Shown here in pieces: positions 12,529 through 27,500 of a stretch of DNA of 64,000 nucleotides; positions within the stretch are counted from its first letter, which is position 1, and every line of letters begins with the position of its first letter. The notes below the pieces were generated by a model, which saw nothing but the letters and a program-made list of their open reading frames with translations, made no database searches and was not told the DNA's origin. Made by a program: the position numbers and the translations under genes. The stretch is from NCBI RefSeq assembly GCF_932526225.1, contig NC_064041.1, forward strand, positions 15,716,951 to 15,780,950, written 5' to 3'. This stretch comes from Nematostella vectensis. Taxonomy: Eukaryota > Cnidaria > Anthozoa > Actiniaria > Edwardsiidae.

Positions 12529-15500
12529 GTCAAACAACCGAATTGCATGATAACCTTGAATATATTGAATAAAGGACTGCAAAAAAACATAATTTGTACT
12601 AGTTGCTTGAATTGACCCTTGGCTATTTTTAGCTGAATTCCCCTCCCCCTCTAAAAAAGAAAATAATAATAATAATAGAACAAAACTAAAAAGAAAACAA
12701 ACACAACAGAGACCCCCACCAACAATTTTGATTTTTTTTACTTTCCTTTAAAAGGGGAGTGTCATGGTTAAGAGATTTGCAATAGCTCTAGAGCCATGAC
12801 AAAATGAACTTCAGTGAAATTCTAATACTGACTTATGAGCTTTTGGTACATGTGGGAGACTTTAAACAAAACAAAAAAAATGACCACAAACTGTCAATTA
12901 ACATAGTTTTCAGTATAATATTGCATATTATTTAATAAGGTATTCACAGCTTTTAAAAAGTTCTACTGTCTGTTGACACTTAAAAGCCTACAATAATCAC
13001 TGACTCCAGACATGCGCAGTACTATGTTGCTGCCCCTTTTAAGTAAAATACAGCTTTACTTAGTCAGCGTAGACAAAATTGCGGATTTTGTCAATATTTT
13101 AATATGAATATGTCAATATTCACCCCCCTTACGTCTTTATTTCTATTTATTTTATGATTTTCACATGATACCAAAACAGCGTCTTTTTTCTTCGCTAAGT
13201 TGATGTCATGTACACAATAAAAGAGATGCGCCCGTGCGCATGGCGAGTCCCCAAGGGACCCAAGACGCCCAAATAGACCTCTATTTTTTGTCATCCACAA
13301 TCTCGGCGAGCTGTGCGTGGCGTAACCGTATTACAGGCCTGGGATCCTGGTTATTGTCCTCCCCATTAATGCGCGGGTTGGGATAACCTTGCAAGAGTGT
13401 TGTACAGCATATTCGCTCGGAAATATCGGTGCTTGGGGCCTTCGGGTTCTTTACAGCCTTCCGTAAAAGCCTTGTGCTGCCATACCGATTGGGTAATCCG
13501 TATGTATGGTTTCCGTTTTGTTCTTCAGACCGGGTTCGATCCCAGGCCAATAGGCTTTTTTTTTTTTAAATTCGTTTTTTTTTCTTTGTGCTGGACCCCC
13601 TTAATCCTGATAGGTTTTGCGCAAAAATAATAAAAAAAAGTGAGTTTGCGAAATAAGCTTGCTAGATTTATTGATTATATGTATTCAATTTGTTCCTAGG
13701 AAGTTAACAAAAAACACAAAGCAAAGAGTTTGAGGAAGTAAACAAGTATGTGAACTTTAATGTTCTATTTGAAGGGGTGCATTTTGTACAGGGAAGCATA
13801 CATAGAATGCTTAACTTTTGGAGAGGGAAGAGGTAAAAGTTTATTGAGCATAATTTCAACAATAGCAGGGGGAAGAGCGGGGCACTCTCTTCATACAATA
13901 TTGCAGCTGTTACCTCTTATTAAATAAGTTTGTAACATGTCTTTGTTTATTAAGCAAGGTCTATTTCTGAGACAAGCAAACTCAAGTAAGAGCTGTTGAA
14001 ATAACAGGTGAGTGTTAAAAAAAACAATTATCTGATTAGAAAACTAATGTAGATTCCTTTGCACCAAATAAGAACAAACTTCATTTTGTTTGTTATTTAT
14101 GAGGAACGACATGAGCTCTACAAGGCCAAGAAGAAATATGTATTGCTCATCTAAATTATACAAGTAAATAATAATATTAAAAAAGAATTACTGTAAGTAA
14201 TTAGAGTGGTTTTCATTAACCCGTGAAACAAAGTGTGATAGTTAAACGGTAATAGTTAGTAAAACACAAAAACGAACAATAGAATCAGATCACAACAAAA
14301 TGTAATACGCTAAAGCGTAGTTCACGGGTTAATGAAGGTTTTGACATTTCAACCTTACATCCACATGAAAGTAATGCCTAATATCGAGTGCCCTACAGTA
14401 AGTGTTTTGCAGTCAAGTTGTTTTCTGTTAGTAGGTAAAAAAATTATTCTAAATAATAGTAATCATAGCTATGGTCACCACTTACACATATAGAACTTGT
14501 AATGAAAAGAAAGAAAAAATATATATATGCAGTCAAACAACAGAATTGCATGATAACCTTGAATACATTGATAAAAGGACTGCAAAAAAAACATCTTTTG
14601 TACTAGTTGCTTGAATTGAACCTTGGCTATTTTTAGCTGAATTCCCCTCCCCCTCTAAAAAAGAAAATAATAATAATAATAGAACAAAACTAAAAAGAAA
14701 ACAAACACAACAGAGACCCCCACCAACAATTTTGATTTTTTTTACTTTCCTTTAAAAGGGGAGTGTCATGGTTAAGAGATTTGCAATAGCTCTAGAGCCC
14801 TGACACAATGAACTTCAGTGAAATTCTAATACTGACTTATGAGCTTTTGGTACATGTGGGAGACTTTAAACAAAACAAAAAAATGACCACAAACTGTCAA
14901 TTAACATAGTTTTCAATATAATATTGCATATTATTTAATAAGGTATTCATAGCTTTTAAAAAGTTCAACTGTTTGTTGACACTTAAAAGACTACAATAAT
15001 CATTGACTCCAGACATGCGCAGTACTATGTTGCTGCCCCTTTGAAGTAAAATACAGCTTTACTTAGTCAGCGTAGACAAAATTGCGGATTTTGTCAATAT
15101 TCTAATATGAAGATGTCAATATTCTCCCCCCTTACGTCTTTATTTCTATTTATTTTATGATTTTCACATGATACCACAACAGCGTCTTTTTTCTTCGCTA
15201 ATTTGATGTCATGTACACAATAAAAGAGATGCGCCCGTGCGCATGGCGAGTCCCCAAGGGACCCAAGACGCCCACATAGACCTCTATTTTTTGTCATCCA
15301 CAATCTCGGCGAGCTGTGCGTGGCGTAACCGTATTACAGGCCTGGGATCCTGGTTATTGTCCTCCCCATTAATGCTCGGGTTGGGATAACCTTGCAAGAG
15401 TGTTGTACAGCATATTCGCTCGGAAATATCGGTGCTTTGGGCCTTCGGGTTCTTTACAGCCTTCCGTAAAAGCCTTGTGCTGCCATACCGATTGGGTAAT

Positions 15501-18500
15501 CCGTATGTATGGTTTCCGTTTTGTTCTTCAGACCGGGTTCGATCCCAGGCCAATGGGCTTTTTTTTTTAATTCGTTTTTTTTTTCTTTGTGCTGGACCCC
15601 ATTAATCCTGATAGGTTTTGCGCAAAAATAATAATAAAAAAGTGAGTTTGCGAAATAAGCTTGCTAGATTTATTGATTATATGTATTCAATTTGTTCCTA
15701 GGAAGTTAACAAAAAACACAAAGCAAAGAGTTTGGCGAAGTAAACAAGTATGTGAACTTTAATGTTCTATTTGAAGGGGTGCATTTTGTACAGGGAAGCA
15801 TACATAGAATGCTTAACTGGTGGAGAGGGAAGAGGTAAAAGTTTATTGAGCATAATTTCAACAATAGCAGGGGGAAGAGCGGGGCACTCTCTTCATACAA
15901 TATTGCAGCTGTTACCTATTATTAAATAAGTTTGTAACATGTCTTTGTTTATTAAGCAAGGTCTATTTCTGAGACAAGCAAACTCAAGTAAGGCTGTTGA
16001 AATAACAGGTGAGTGTTGAAAGAAAAACAATTATCTGATTAGAAAACTACTGTAGACACCTTTGCACCAAAATAAGAACAAACTTCATTTTGTTTGTTAT
16101 TTATGAGGAACGAGATGAGCTCTACAAAACCATAAAGAAATATGTATTGCTCATCTAAATTATACAAGTAAATAATAATATTAAAAAAGAACTACTGTAA
16201 GTAATTAGTGTGGTTTTCATTAACCCGTGAAACAAAGTGTGATAGTTAAACGGTAATAGTTAGTAAAACACAAAAAAGTACAATAGAATCAGATCACCAC
16301 AAAGTGTAATACGCTAAAGCGTAGTTCACGGGTTAATGAAGGTTTTGACATTTCAACCTTACATCCACATGAAAGTAATGCCTAATATCGAGTGCCCTAC
16401 AGTAAGTGTTTTTTTGCAGTCAAGTTGTTTTCTGTTAGTAGGTAAAAAAATATTCTAAATAATAGTAATCATAGCTATGGTCACCACTTACACATATAGA
16501 ACTTGTAATGAAAAGAAAGAAAAAAAAAATATATATATATATATATATGCAGTCAAACAACAGAATTGCATGATAACCTTGAATATATTGAATAAAGGAC
16601 TGCAAAAAAAACATCTTTTGTACTAGTTGCTTGAATTGACCCTTGGCTATTTTTAGCTGAATTCCCCTCCCCCTCTAAAAAAGAAAATAATAATAATAAT
16701 AGAACAAAACTAAAAAGAAAACAAACACAACAGAGACCCCCACCAACAATTTTGATTTTTTTTTACTTTCCTTTAAAAGGGGAGTGTCATGGTTAAGAGA
16801 TTTGCAATAGCTCTAGAGCCCTGACACAATGAACTTCAGTGAAATTCTAATACTGCTTATGAGCTTTTGGTACATGTGGGAGACTTTAAACAAAACAAAA
16901 AAAAATGACCACAAACTGTCCATTAACATAGTTTTCAATATAATATTGCATAATATTTAATAAGGTATTCACAGCTTTTAAAAAGTTCAACTGTTTGTTG
17001 ACACTTAAAAGCCTACAATAATCACTGACTCCAGATATGCGCAGTACTATGTTGCTGCCCCTTTAAAGTAAAATACAGCTTTACTTAGTCAGCGTAGACA
17101 AAATTGCGGATTTTGTCAATATTCTAATATGAAGATGTCAATATTCTCCCCCCTTACGTCTTTATTTCTATTTATTTTATGATTTTCACATGATACCAAA
17201 ACAGCGTCTTTTTTCTTCGCTAATTTGATATCATGTACACAATAAAAGAGATGCGCCCGTGCGCATGGCGAGTCCCCAAGGGACCCAAGACGCCCAAATA
17301 GACCTCTATTTTTTGTCATCCACAATCTCAGCGAGCTGTGCGTGGCGTAACCGTATTACAGGCCTGGGATCCTGGTTATTGTCCTCCCCATTAATGCGCG
17401 GGTTGGGATAACCTTGCAAGAGTGTTGTACAGCATATTCGCTCGGAAATATCGGTGCTTGGGGCCTTCGTGTTCTTTACAGCCTTCCGTAGAAGCCATGT
17501 GCTGCCATACCGATTGGGTAATCCGTATGTATGGTTTCCGATTTGTTCTTCAGACCGGGTTCGATCCCAGGCCAATGGGCTTTTTATAGTTCGTTTTTTT
17601 TCTTTGTGCTGGACCCCCTTAATCCTGATAGGTTTTGCGCAAAAATAAAAAAAAAAAGTGAGTTTGCAAAATAAGCTTGCTAGATTTATTGATATATATG
17701 TATTCAATTTGTTCCTAGGAAGTTAACAAAAAACACAAAACAAAGAGTTTGAGGAAGTAAACAAGTATGTGAACTTTAATGTTCTATTTGAAGGGGTGCA
17801 TTTTGTACAGGGAAGCATACATAGAATGCTTAACTGGTGGAGAGGGAAGAGGTAAAAGTTTATTGAGCATAATTTCAACAATAGCAGGGGGAAGAGAGGG
17901 GCACTCTCTTCATACAATATTGCAGTTGTTACCTATTTTTAAATAAGTTTGTAACATGTCTTTGTTTATTAAGCAAGGTCTATTTCTGAGACAAGCAAAT
18001 TCAAGTAAGGCTGTTGAAATAACAGGTGAGTGTTAAAAGAAAAACAATTATCTGATTAGAAAACTACTGTAGATTCCTTTGCACCAAAATAAGAACAAAC
18101 TTCATTTTGTTTGTTATTTATGAGGAACGAGATGAGCTCTACAAAGCCATAAAGAAATATGTATTGCTCATCTAAATTATACAAGTAAATAATAATATTA
18201 AAAAAGAACTACTGTAAGTAATTAGAGTGGTTTTCATTAACTCGTGAAACAAGGTGTGATAGTTAGACAGTAATAGTTAGCAAAACACAAAAAAGAACAA
18301 TAGAATCAGATCACAACAATGTGTAATACGCTAAAGCGTAGTTCACGGGTTAATGAAGGTTTTGACATTTGAACCTTACATCCACATGAAAGTAATGCCT
18401 AATATCGAGTGCCCTACAGTAAGTGTTTTGCAGTCAAGTTGTTTTCTGTTAGTAGGTAAAAAATTATTCTAAATAATAGTAATCATAGCTATGGTCACCA

Positions 18501-21500
18501 CTTACACATATAGCACTTGTAATGAAAAGAAAGAAAAAATATATATATGCAGTCAAACAACAGAATTGCATGATAACCTTGAATACATTGAATAAAGGAG
18601 TGCAAAAAAACATCTTTTGTACTAGTTGCTTGAATTGACCCTTGGCTATTTTAAGCTGAATTCCCCTCCCCCTCTAAAAAAGAAAATAATAATAATAATA
18701 GAACAAAACTAAAAAGAAAACAAACACAGCAGAGACCCCCACCAGTAATTTTGATTTTTTTTTACTTTCCTCTAAAGGGGGAGTGTCATGTTTAAGAGAT
18801 TTGCAATAGCTCTAGAGCCCTGACACAATGAACTTCAGTGAAATTCTAATACTGACTTATGAGCTTTTGGTACATGTGGGAGACTTTAAACAAAACAAAA
18901 AAAATGACCACAAACTGTCCATTAACATAGTTTTCAATATAATATTGCATATTATTTAATAAGGTATTCACAGCTTTAAAAAAGTTCAACTGTTTGTAGA
19001 CACTTAAAAGCCTACAATAATCACTGACTCCAGACATGCGCAGTACTATGTTGCTGCCCCTTTAAAGTAAAATACAGCTTTACTTAGTCAGCGTAGACAA
19101 AATTGCGGATTTTGTCAATATTCTAATATGGAGATGTCAATATTCTCCCCCCTTACGTCTTTATTTCTATTTATTTTATGATTTTCACATAATACCAAAA
19201 CAGCGTCTTTTTTCTTCGCTAATTTGATGTCATGTACACAATAAAAGAGATGCGCCCGTGCGCATGGCGAGTCCCCAAGGGACCCAAGACGCCCAAATAG
19301 ACCTCTATTTTTTGTCATCCACAATCTCGGCGAGCTGTGCGTGGCGTAACCGTATTACAGGCCTGGGATCCTGGTTATTGTCCTCCCCATTAATGCGCGG
19401 GTTGGGATAACCTTGCAAGAGTGTTGTACAGCATATTCGCTCGGAAATATCGGTGCTTGGGGCCTTCGGGTTCTTTACAGCCTTCCGTAAAAGCCTTGTG
19501 CTGCCATACCGATTGGGTAATCCGTATGTATGGTTTCCGTTTTGTTCTTCAGACCGGGTTCCATCTCAGGCCAATGGGCTTTTTTTTTTAATTCGTTTTT
19601 TTTTTCTTTGTGCTGGACCCCCTTAATCCTGATAGGTTTTGCGCAAAAATAATAAAAAAAAAGTGAGTTTGCAAAATAAGCTTGCTAGATTTATTGATTA
19701 TATGTATTCAATTTGTTCCTAGGAAGTTAACAAAAACACAAAGCAAAGAGTTTGAGGAAGTAAACAAGTATGTGAACTTTAATGTTCTATTTGAAGGGGC
19801 GCATTTTGTACAGGGAAGCATAAATAGAATGCTTAACTGGTGGAGAGGGGAGAGGTAACAGTTTATTGAGCATAATGTCAACAATAGCAGGGGGAAGGGA
19901 GGGGCACTCTCTTCATACAATATTGCAGTTGTTACCTATTATTAAATAAGTTTGTTATATATATTTGTTTATTAAGCAAGGTCTATTTCTGAGACAAGCA
20001 AACTCAAGTAAGAGCTGTTGAAATAACAGGTGAGTGTTAAAAAAAAACAATTATCTGATTAGAAAACTAATGTAGATTCCTTTGCACCAAATAAGTACAA
20101 ACTTCATTTTGTTTGTTATTTATGAGGAACGAGATGAGCTCTACAAGGCCAAGAAGAAATATGTATTGCTCATCTAAATTATACAAGTAAATAATAATAT
20201 TAAAAAAGAATTACTGTAAATAATTAGAGTGGTTTTCGTTAACCCGTGAAACAAAGTGTGATAGTTAAACGGTAATAGTTAGTAAAACACAAAAAACAAC
20301 AATAGAATCAGATCACAACAAAGTGTAATACCCTAAAGCGTAGTTCACGGGTTAATGAAGGTTTTGACATTTCAACCTTACATCCCCATGAAAGTAATGC
20401 CTAATATCGAGTGCCCTACAGTAAGTGTTTTGCAGTCAAGTTGTTTTCTGTTAGTAGGTAAAAAATTATTCTAAATAATAGTAATCATAGCTATGGTCAC
20501 CACTTACACATATAGCACTTGTAATGAAAAGAAAGAAAAAAATATATATGCAGTCAAACAACAGAATTGCATGATAACCTTGAATATATTGAATAAAGAA
20601 CTGCTAAAAAACATCTTTTGTACTAGTTGCTTGAATTGACCCTTGGCTATTTTTAGCTGAATTCCCCTCCCCGTCTAAAAAAGAAAATAATAATAATAAT
20701 AATAGAACAAAACTAAAAAGAAAACAAACACAGCAGAGACCACCGCCAACAATTTTGATTTTTTTTTTACTTTCCTTTAAAAGGGGAGTGTCATGGTTAA
20801 GAGATTTGCAATAGCCCTAGTGCCCTGACACAATGAACGTCAGTGAAATTCTAATACTGACTTATGAGCTTTTGGTACATGTGGGAGACTTTAAAGAAAA
20901 CAAAAAAAAATGACCACAAACTGTCAATTGACATAGTTTTCAATATAATATTGCATATTATTTAATAAGGTATTGACAGCTTTTAAAAAGTTCAACTGTT
21001 TGTAGACACTTAAAAGACTACAATAAACACTGACTCCTGACATGCGCAGTACTATGCTGCTGCCCTTTTAAAGTAAAATACAGCTTTACTTAGTCAGCGT
21101 AGACAATATTGCGGATTTTGTCAATATTCTAATATGAATATGTCATTATTTTCCCCCTTACGTCTTTATTTCTGTTTATTTTATGCTTTTCACATGATAC
21201 CAAAACAGCGTCTTTTTTCTTCGCTAATTTGATGTCATGTACACAATAAAAGAGATGCGCCCGTGCGCATGGCGAGTCCCCAAGGGACCCAAGACGCCCA
21301 AATAGACCTCTATTTTTTGTCATCCACAATCTCGGCGAGCTGTGCGTGGCGTAACCGTATTACAGGCCTGGGATCCTGGTTATTGTCCTCCCCATTAATG
21401 CGCGGGTTGGGATAACCTTGCAAGAGTGTTGTACAGCATATTCGCTCGGAAATATCGGTGCTTGGGGCCTTCGGGTTCTTTACAGCCTTCCGTAAAAGCC

Positions 21501-24500
21501 TTGTGCTGCCATACCGATTGGGTAATCCGTATGTATGGTTTCCGTTTTGTTCTTCAGACCGGGTTCGATCCCAGGCCAATGGGCTTTTTTTTAGTTCGTT
21601 TTTTTTTCTTTGTGCTGGACCCCCTTAATCCTGATAGGTTTTGCGCAAAAATAATAAAAAAAAGTGAGTTTGCAAAATAAGCTTGCTAGATTTATTGATT
21701 ATATGTATTCAATTTGTTCCTAGGAAGTTAACAAAAAACACAAAACAAAGAGTTTGAGGAAGTAAACAAGTATGTGAACTTTAATGTTCTATTTGAAGGG
21801 GTGCATTTTGTGCAGGGAAGCATACATAGAATGCTTAACTGGTGGAGAGGGAAGAGGTAAAAGTTTATTGAGCATAATTTCAACAATAGCAGGGGGAAGA
21901 GAGGGGCACTCTCTTCATACAATATTGCAGTTGTTACCTATTATTAAAAAAGTTTGTAACATGTCTTTGTTTATTAAGCAAGGTCTATTTCTGAGACAAG
22001 CAAACTCTAGTAAGGCTGTTGAAATAACAGGTGAGTGTTAAAAGAAAAACAATTATCTGATTAGAAAACTACTGTAGATTCCTTTGCACCAAATAAGAAC
22101 AAACTTCATTTTGTTTGTTATTTATGAGAAACGAGATGAGCTCTACAAGGCCAAGAAGAAATATGTATTGCTCATCAAAATTATACAAGTAAATAATAAT
22201 ATTAAAAAAGAATTACTGTAAGTAATTAGAGTGGTTTTCATTAACCCGTGAAACAAAGTGTGATAGTTAAACGGTAATAGTTAGTAAAACACAAAAAAGA
22301 ACAATAGAATCAGATCACAACAAAGTGTAATACGCTAAAGCGTAGTTCACGGGTTAATGAAGGTTTTGACAATTCAACCTTACATCCACATGAAAGTAAT
22401 GCCTAATATCGAGTGCCCTACAGTAAGTGTTTTGCAGTCAAGTTGTTTTCTGTTAGTAGGTAAAAAAATATTCTAAATAATAGTAATCATAGCTATGGTC
22501 ACCACTTACACATATAGAACTTGTAATGAAAAGAAAGAAAAAATATATATATATGCAGTCAAACAACAGAATTGCATGATAACCTTGAAAATATATTGAA
22601 TAAAGGACTGCAAAAAAACATTTTTGTACTAGTTGCTTGAATTGACCCTTAGCTATTTTTAGCTGAATTCCCCTCCCCCCCTATAAAAAATAAAATAAAA
22701 ATAATAATAGAACAAAACTAAAAAGAAAACAAACACAACAGAGACCCCCACCAACAATTTTGATTTTTTTTACTTTCCTTTAAAAGGGGAGTGTCATGGT
22801 TAAGAGATTTGCAATAGCTCTAGAGCCCTGACACAATGAACTTCAGTGAAATTCTAATACTGACTTATGAGCTTTTGGTACATGTGGGAGACTTTAAACA
22901 AAACAAAAAAAAATGCCACAAACTGTCAATTAACATAGTTTTCAATATAATATTGCATATTATTTAAAAAGGTATTCACAGCTTTTAAAAAGTTCAACTG
23001 TTTGTTGACACTTAAAAGCCTACAATAATCACTGACTCCAGACATGCGCAGTACTATGTTGCTGCCCCTTTAAAGTAAAATACAGCTTTACTTAGTCAGC
23101 GTAGACAAAATTGCGGATTTTGTCAATATTCTAATATGAAGATGTCAATATTCTCCCCCCTTACGTCTTTATTTCTATTTATTTTATGCTTTTCACATGA
23201 TACCAAAACAGCTTCTTTTTTCTTCGCTAATTTGATGTCATGTACACAATAAAACAGATGCGCCCGTGCGCATGGCGAGTCCCCAAGGGACCCAAGACGC
23301 CCAAATAGACCTCTATTTTTTGTCATCCACAATCCCGGCGAGCTGTGCGTGGCGTAACCGTATTACAGGCCTGGGATCCTGGTTATTGTCCTCCCCATTA
23401 ATGCGCGGGTTGGGATAACCTTGCAAGAGTGTTGTACAGCATATTCGCTCGGAAATATCGGTGCTTGGGGCCTTCGGGTTCTTTACAGCCTTCCGTAAAA
23501 GCCTTGTGCTGCCATACCGATTGGGTAATCCGTATGTATGGTTTCCGTTTTGTTCTTCAGAACGGGTTCGATCCCAGGCCAATGGGCTTTTTTTTTAATT
23601 CGTTTTTTTTCTTTGTGCTGGACCCCCTTAATACTGATAGGTTTTGCACAAAAAAAATAAAAAAAAGTGAGTTTGCAAAATAAGCTTGCTAGATTTATTG
23701 ATTATATGTATTCAATTTGTTCCTAGGAAGTTAACAAAAAACACAAAGCAAAGAGTTTGAGGAAGTAAACAAGTATGTGAACTTTAATGTTCTATTTGAA
23801 GGGGTGCATTTTGTACAGGGAAGCATACATAGAATGCTTAACTGGTGGAGAGGGAAGAGGTAAAAGTTTATTGAGCATAATTTCAACAATAGCAGGGGGA
23901 AGAGAGGGGCACTCTCTTCATACAATATTGCAATTGTTACCTATTATTAAATAAGTTTGTAACATGTCTTTGTTTATTAAGCAAGGTCTATTTCTGAGAC
24001 AAGCAAACTCAAGTAAAGCTGTTGAAATAACAGGTGAGTGTTAAAAGGAAAACAATTATCTGATTAGAAAACTACTGTAGATTCCTTTGCACCAAAATAA
24101 GAACAAACTTCATTTTGTTTGTTATTTATGAGGAACGAGATGAGCTCTACAAGGCCAAGAAGAAATATGTATTGCTCATCTAAATTATACAAGTAAATAA
24201 TAATATTAAAAAAGAACTACTGTAAGTAATTAGAGTGGTTTTCATTAACCCGTGAAACAAAGTGTGATAGTTAAACGGTAATCATTAGTAAAACACAAAA
24301 AGGAACAATAGAATCAGATCACAACAAAGTGTAATACGCTAAAGCGTAGTTCACGGGTTAATGAAGGTTTTGACATTTCAACCTTACATCCACATGAAAG
24401 TAATGCCTAATATCGAGTGCCCTACAGTAAGTGTTTTGCAGTCAAGTTGTTTTCTGTTAGTAGGTAAAAAATTCTTCTAAATGATAGTAATCATAGCTAT

Positions 24501-27500
24501 GGTCACCACTTACACATATAGCACTTGTAATGAAAAGAAAGAAAAAATATATATATGCAGTCAAACAACAGAATTGCATGATAACCTTGAATATATTGAA
24601 TAAAGGACTGCAAAAAAACATCTTTTGTACTAGTTGCTTGAATTGACCCTTGGCTATTTTTAGCTGAATTCAACTCCCCCTCTAAAAAAGAAAATAATAA
24701 TAATAATAGAACAAAACTAAAAAGAAAACAAACACAGCAGAGACCCCCACCAACATTTTTTATTTTTTTTACTTTCCTTTAAAGGGGGAGTGTCATGTTT
24801 AAGAGATTTGCAATAGCTCTAGAGCCCTGACACAATGAACTTCAGTGAAATTCTAATACTGACTTATGAGCTTTTGGTACATGTGGGAGACTTTAAACAA
24901 AACAAACAAAATGACCACAAACTGTCAATTAACATAGTTTTCAATATAATATTGCATATTATTTAATAAGGTATTCACAGCTTTTAAAAAGTTCAACTGT
25001 TTGTTGACACTTAAAAGCCTACAATAAACACTGACTCCAGACATGCGCAGTACTATGTTGCTGCCCCTTTAAAGTAAAATACAGCTTTACTTAGTCAGCG
25101 TAGACAAAATTGCGGATTTTGTCAATATTCTAATATGAAGATGTCAATATTCTCCCCCCTTACGTCTTTATTTCTATTTATTTTATGATTTTCACATGAT
25201 ACCAAAACAGCGTCTTTTTTCTTCGCTAATTTGATGTCATGTACACAATAAAAGAGATGCGCCCGTGCGCATGGCGAGTCCCCAAGGGACCCAAGACGCC
25301 CAAATAGACCTCTATTTTTTGTCATCCACAATCTCGGCGAGCTGTGCGTGGCGTAACCGTATTACATGCCTGGGATCCTGGTTATTGTCCTCCCCATTAA
25401 TGCGCGGGTTGGGATAACCTTGCAAGAGTGTTGTACAGCATATTCGCTCGGAAATATCGGTGCTTGGGGCCTTCGGGTTCTTTACAGCCTTCCGTAAAAG
25501 CCTTGTGCTGCCATACCGATTGGGTAATCCGTATGTATGGTTTCCGTTTTGTTCTTCAGACAGGGTTTGATCCCAGGCCAATGGGCTTTTTTTTTTTTTT
25601 AATTAGTTTTTTTTCTTTGTGCTGGACCCCCTTAATCCTGATAGGTTTTGCGCAAAAATAATAAAAAAAAGTGAGTTTGCAAAATAAGCTTGCTAGATTT
25701 ATTGATTATATGTATTTAATTTGTTCCTAGGAAGTTAACAAAAAACACAAAGCAAAGAGTTTGAAGAAGTAAACAAGTATATGAACTTTAATGTTCTATT
25801 TGAAGGGGTGCATTTTGTACAGGGAAGCATACATAGAATGCTTAACTGGTGGAGAGGGAAGAGGTAACAGTTTATTGAGCATAATGTCAACAATAACAGG
25901 TGGAAGGGAGGGGCAATCTCTTCATACAATATTGCAGTTGTTACCTATTATTAAATAAGTTTGTAAGATATATTTGTTTATTAAGCAAGGTCTATTTCTG
26001 AGACAAGCAAACTCAAGTAAGAGCTGTTGAAAAAACAGGTGAGTGTTAAAAAAAACAATTATCTGATTAGAAAACTAATGTAGATTCCTTTGCACCAAAT
26101 GAGAACAAACTTCATTTTGTTTGTTATTTATGAGGAACGAGATGAGCTCTACAAGGCCAAGAAGAAATATGTATTGCTCATCTAAATTATACAAGTAAAT
26201 AATAATATTAAAAAAGAATTACTGTAAGTAATTAGAGTGGTTTTCATTAACCCGTAAAACAAAGTGTGATAGTTAAACGGTAATAGTTAGTAAAACACAA
26301 AAAAGAACAATAGAATCAGATCACAACAAAGTGTAATACGCTAAAGCGTAGTTCACGGCTTAATGAAGGTTTTGACATTTCAACCTTACATCCACATGAA
26401 AGTAATGCCTAATATCGAGTGCCCTACAGTAAGTGTTTTGCAGTCAAGTTGTTTTCTGTTAGTAGGTAAAAAATTATTCTAAATAATAGTAATCATAGCT
26501 ATGGTCACCACTTACACATATAGCACTTGTAATGAAAAGAAAGAAAAAATATATATATGCAGTCAAACAACAGAATTGCATGATAACCTTGAATATATTG
26601 AATAAAGGACTGCAAAAAAAACATCTTTTGTACTAGTTGCTTGAATTGACCCTTGGCTATTTTTAGCTGAATTCCCCTCCCCCTCTAAAAAAAGAAAATA
26701 ATAATAATAATAGAACAAAACTAAAAAGAAAACAAACACAGCAGAGACCCCCACCAACAATTTTGATTTTTTTTTTACTTTCCTTTAAAGGGGGAGTGTC
26801 ATGTTTAAGAGATTTGCAATAGCTCTAGAGCCCTGACACAATGAACTTCAGTGAAATTCTAATACTGACTTATGAGCTTTTGGTACATGTGGGAGACTAT
26901 AACCAAAAAAAAATGACCACAAACTGTCAATTAACATAGTTTTCAATATAATATTGCATACTATTTAATAAGGTATTCACAGCTTTTAAAAAGTTCAACT
27001 GTTTGTAGACACTTAAAAGCCTACAATAATCACTGACTCCAGACATGCGCAGTACTATGTTGCTGCCCCTTTAAAGTAAAATACAGCTTTACTTAGTCAG
27101 CGTAGACAAAATTGCGGATTTTGTCAATATTCTAATATGAAGATGTCAATATTGTCCCCCCTTACGTCTTTATTTCTATTTATTTTATGATTTTCACATA
27201 ATACCAAAACAGCGTCTTTTTTCTTCGCTAATTTGATGTCATGTGCACAATAAAAGAGATGTGCCCGTGCGCATGGCGAGTCCCCAAGGGACACAAGACG
27301 CCCAAATAGACCTCTATTTTTTGTCATCCACAATCTCGGCGAGCTGTGCGTGGCGTAACCGTATTACAGGCCTGGGATCCTGGTTATTGTCCTCCCCATT
27401 AATGCGCGGGTTGGGATAACCTTGCAAGAGTGTTGTACAGCATATTCGCTCGGAAATATCGGTGCTTGGGGCCTTCGGGTTCTTTACAGCCTTCCGTAAA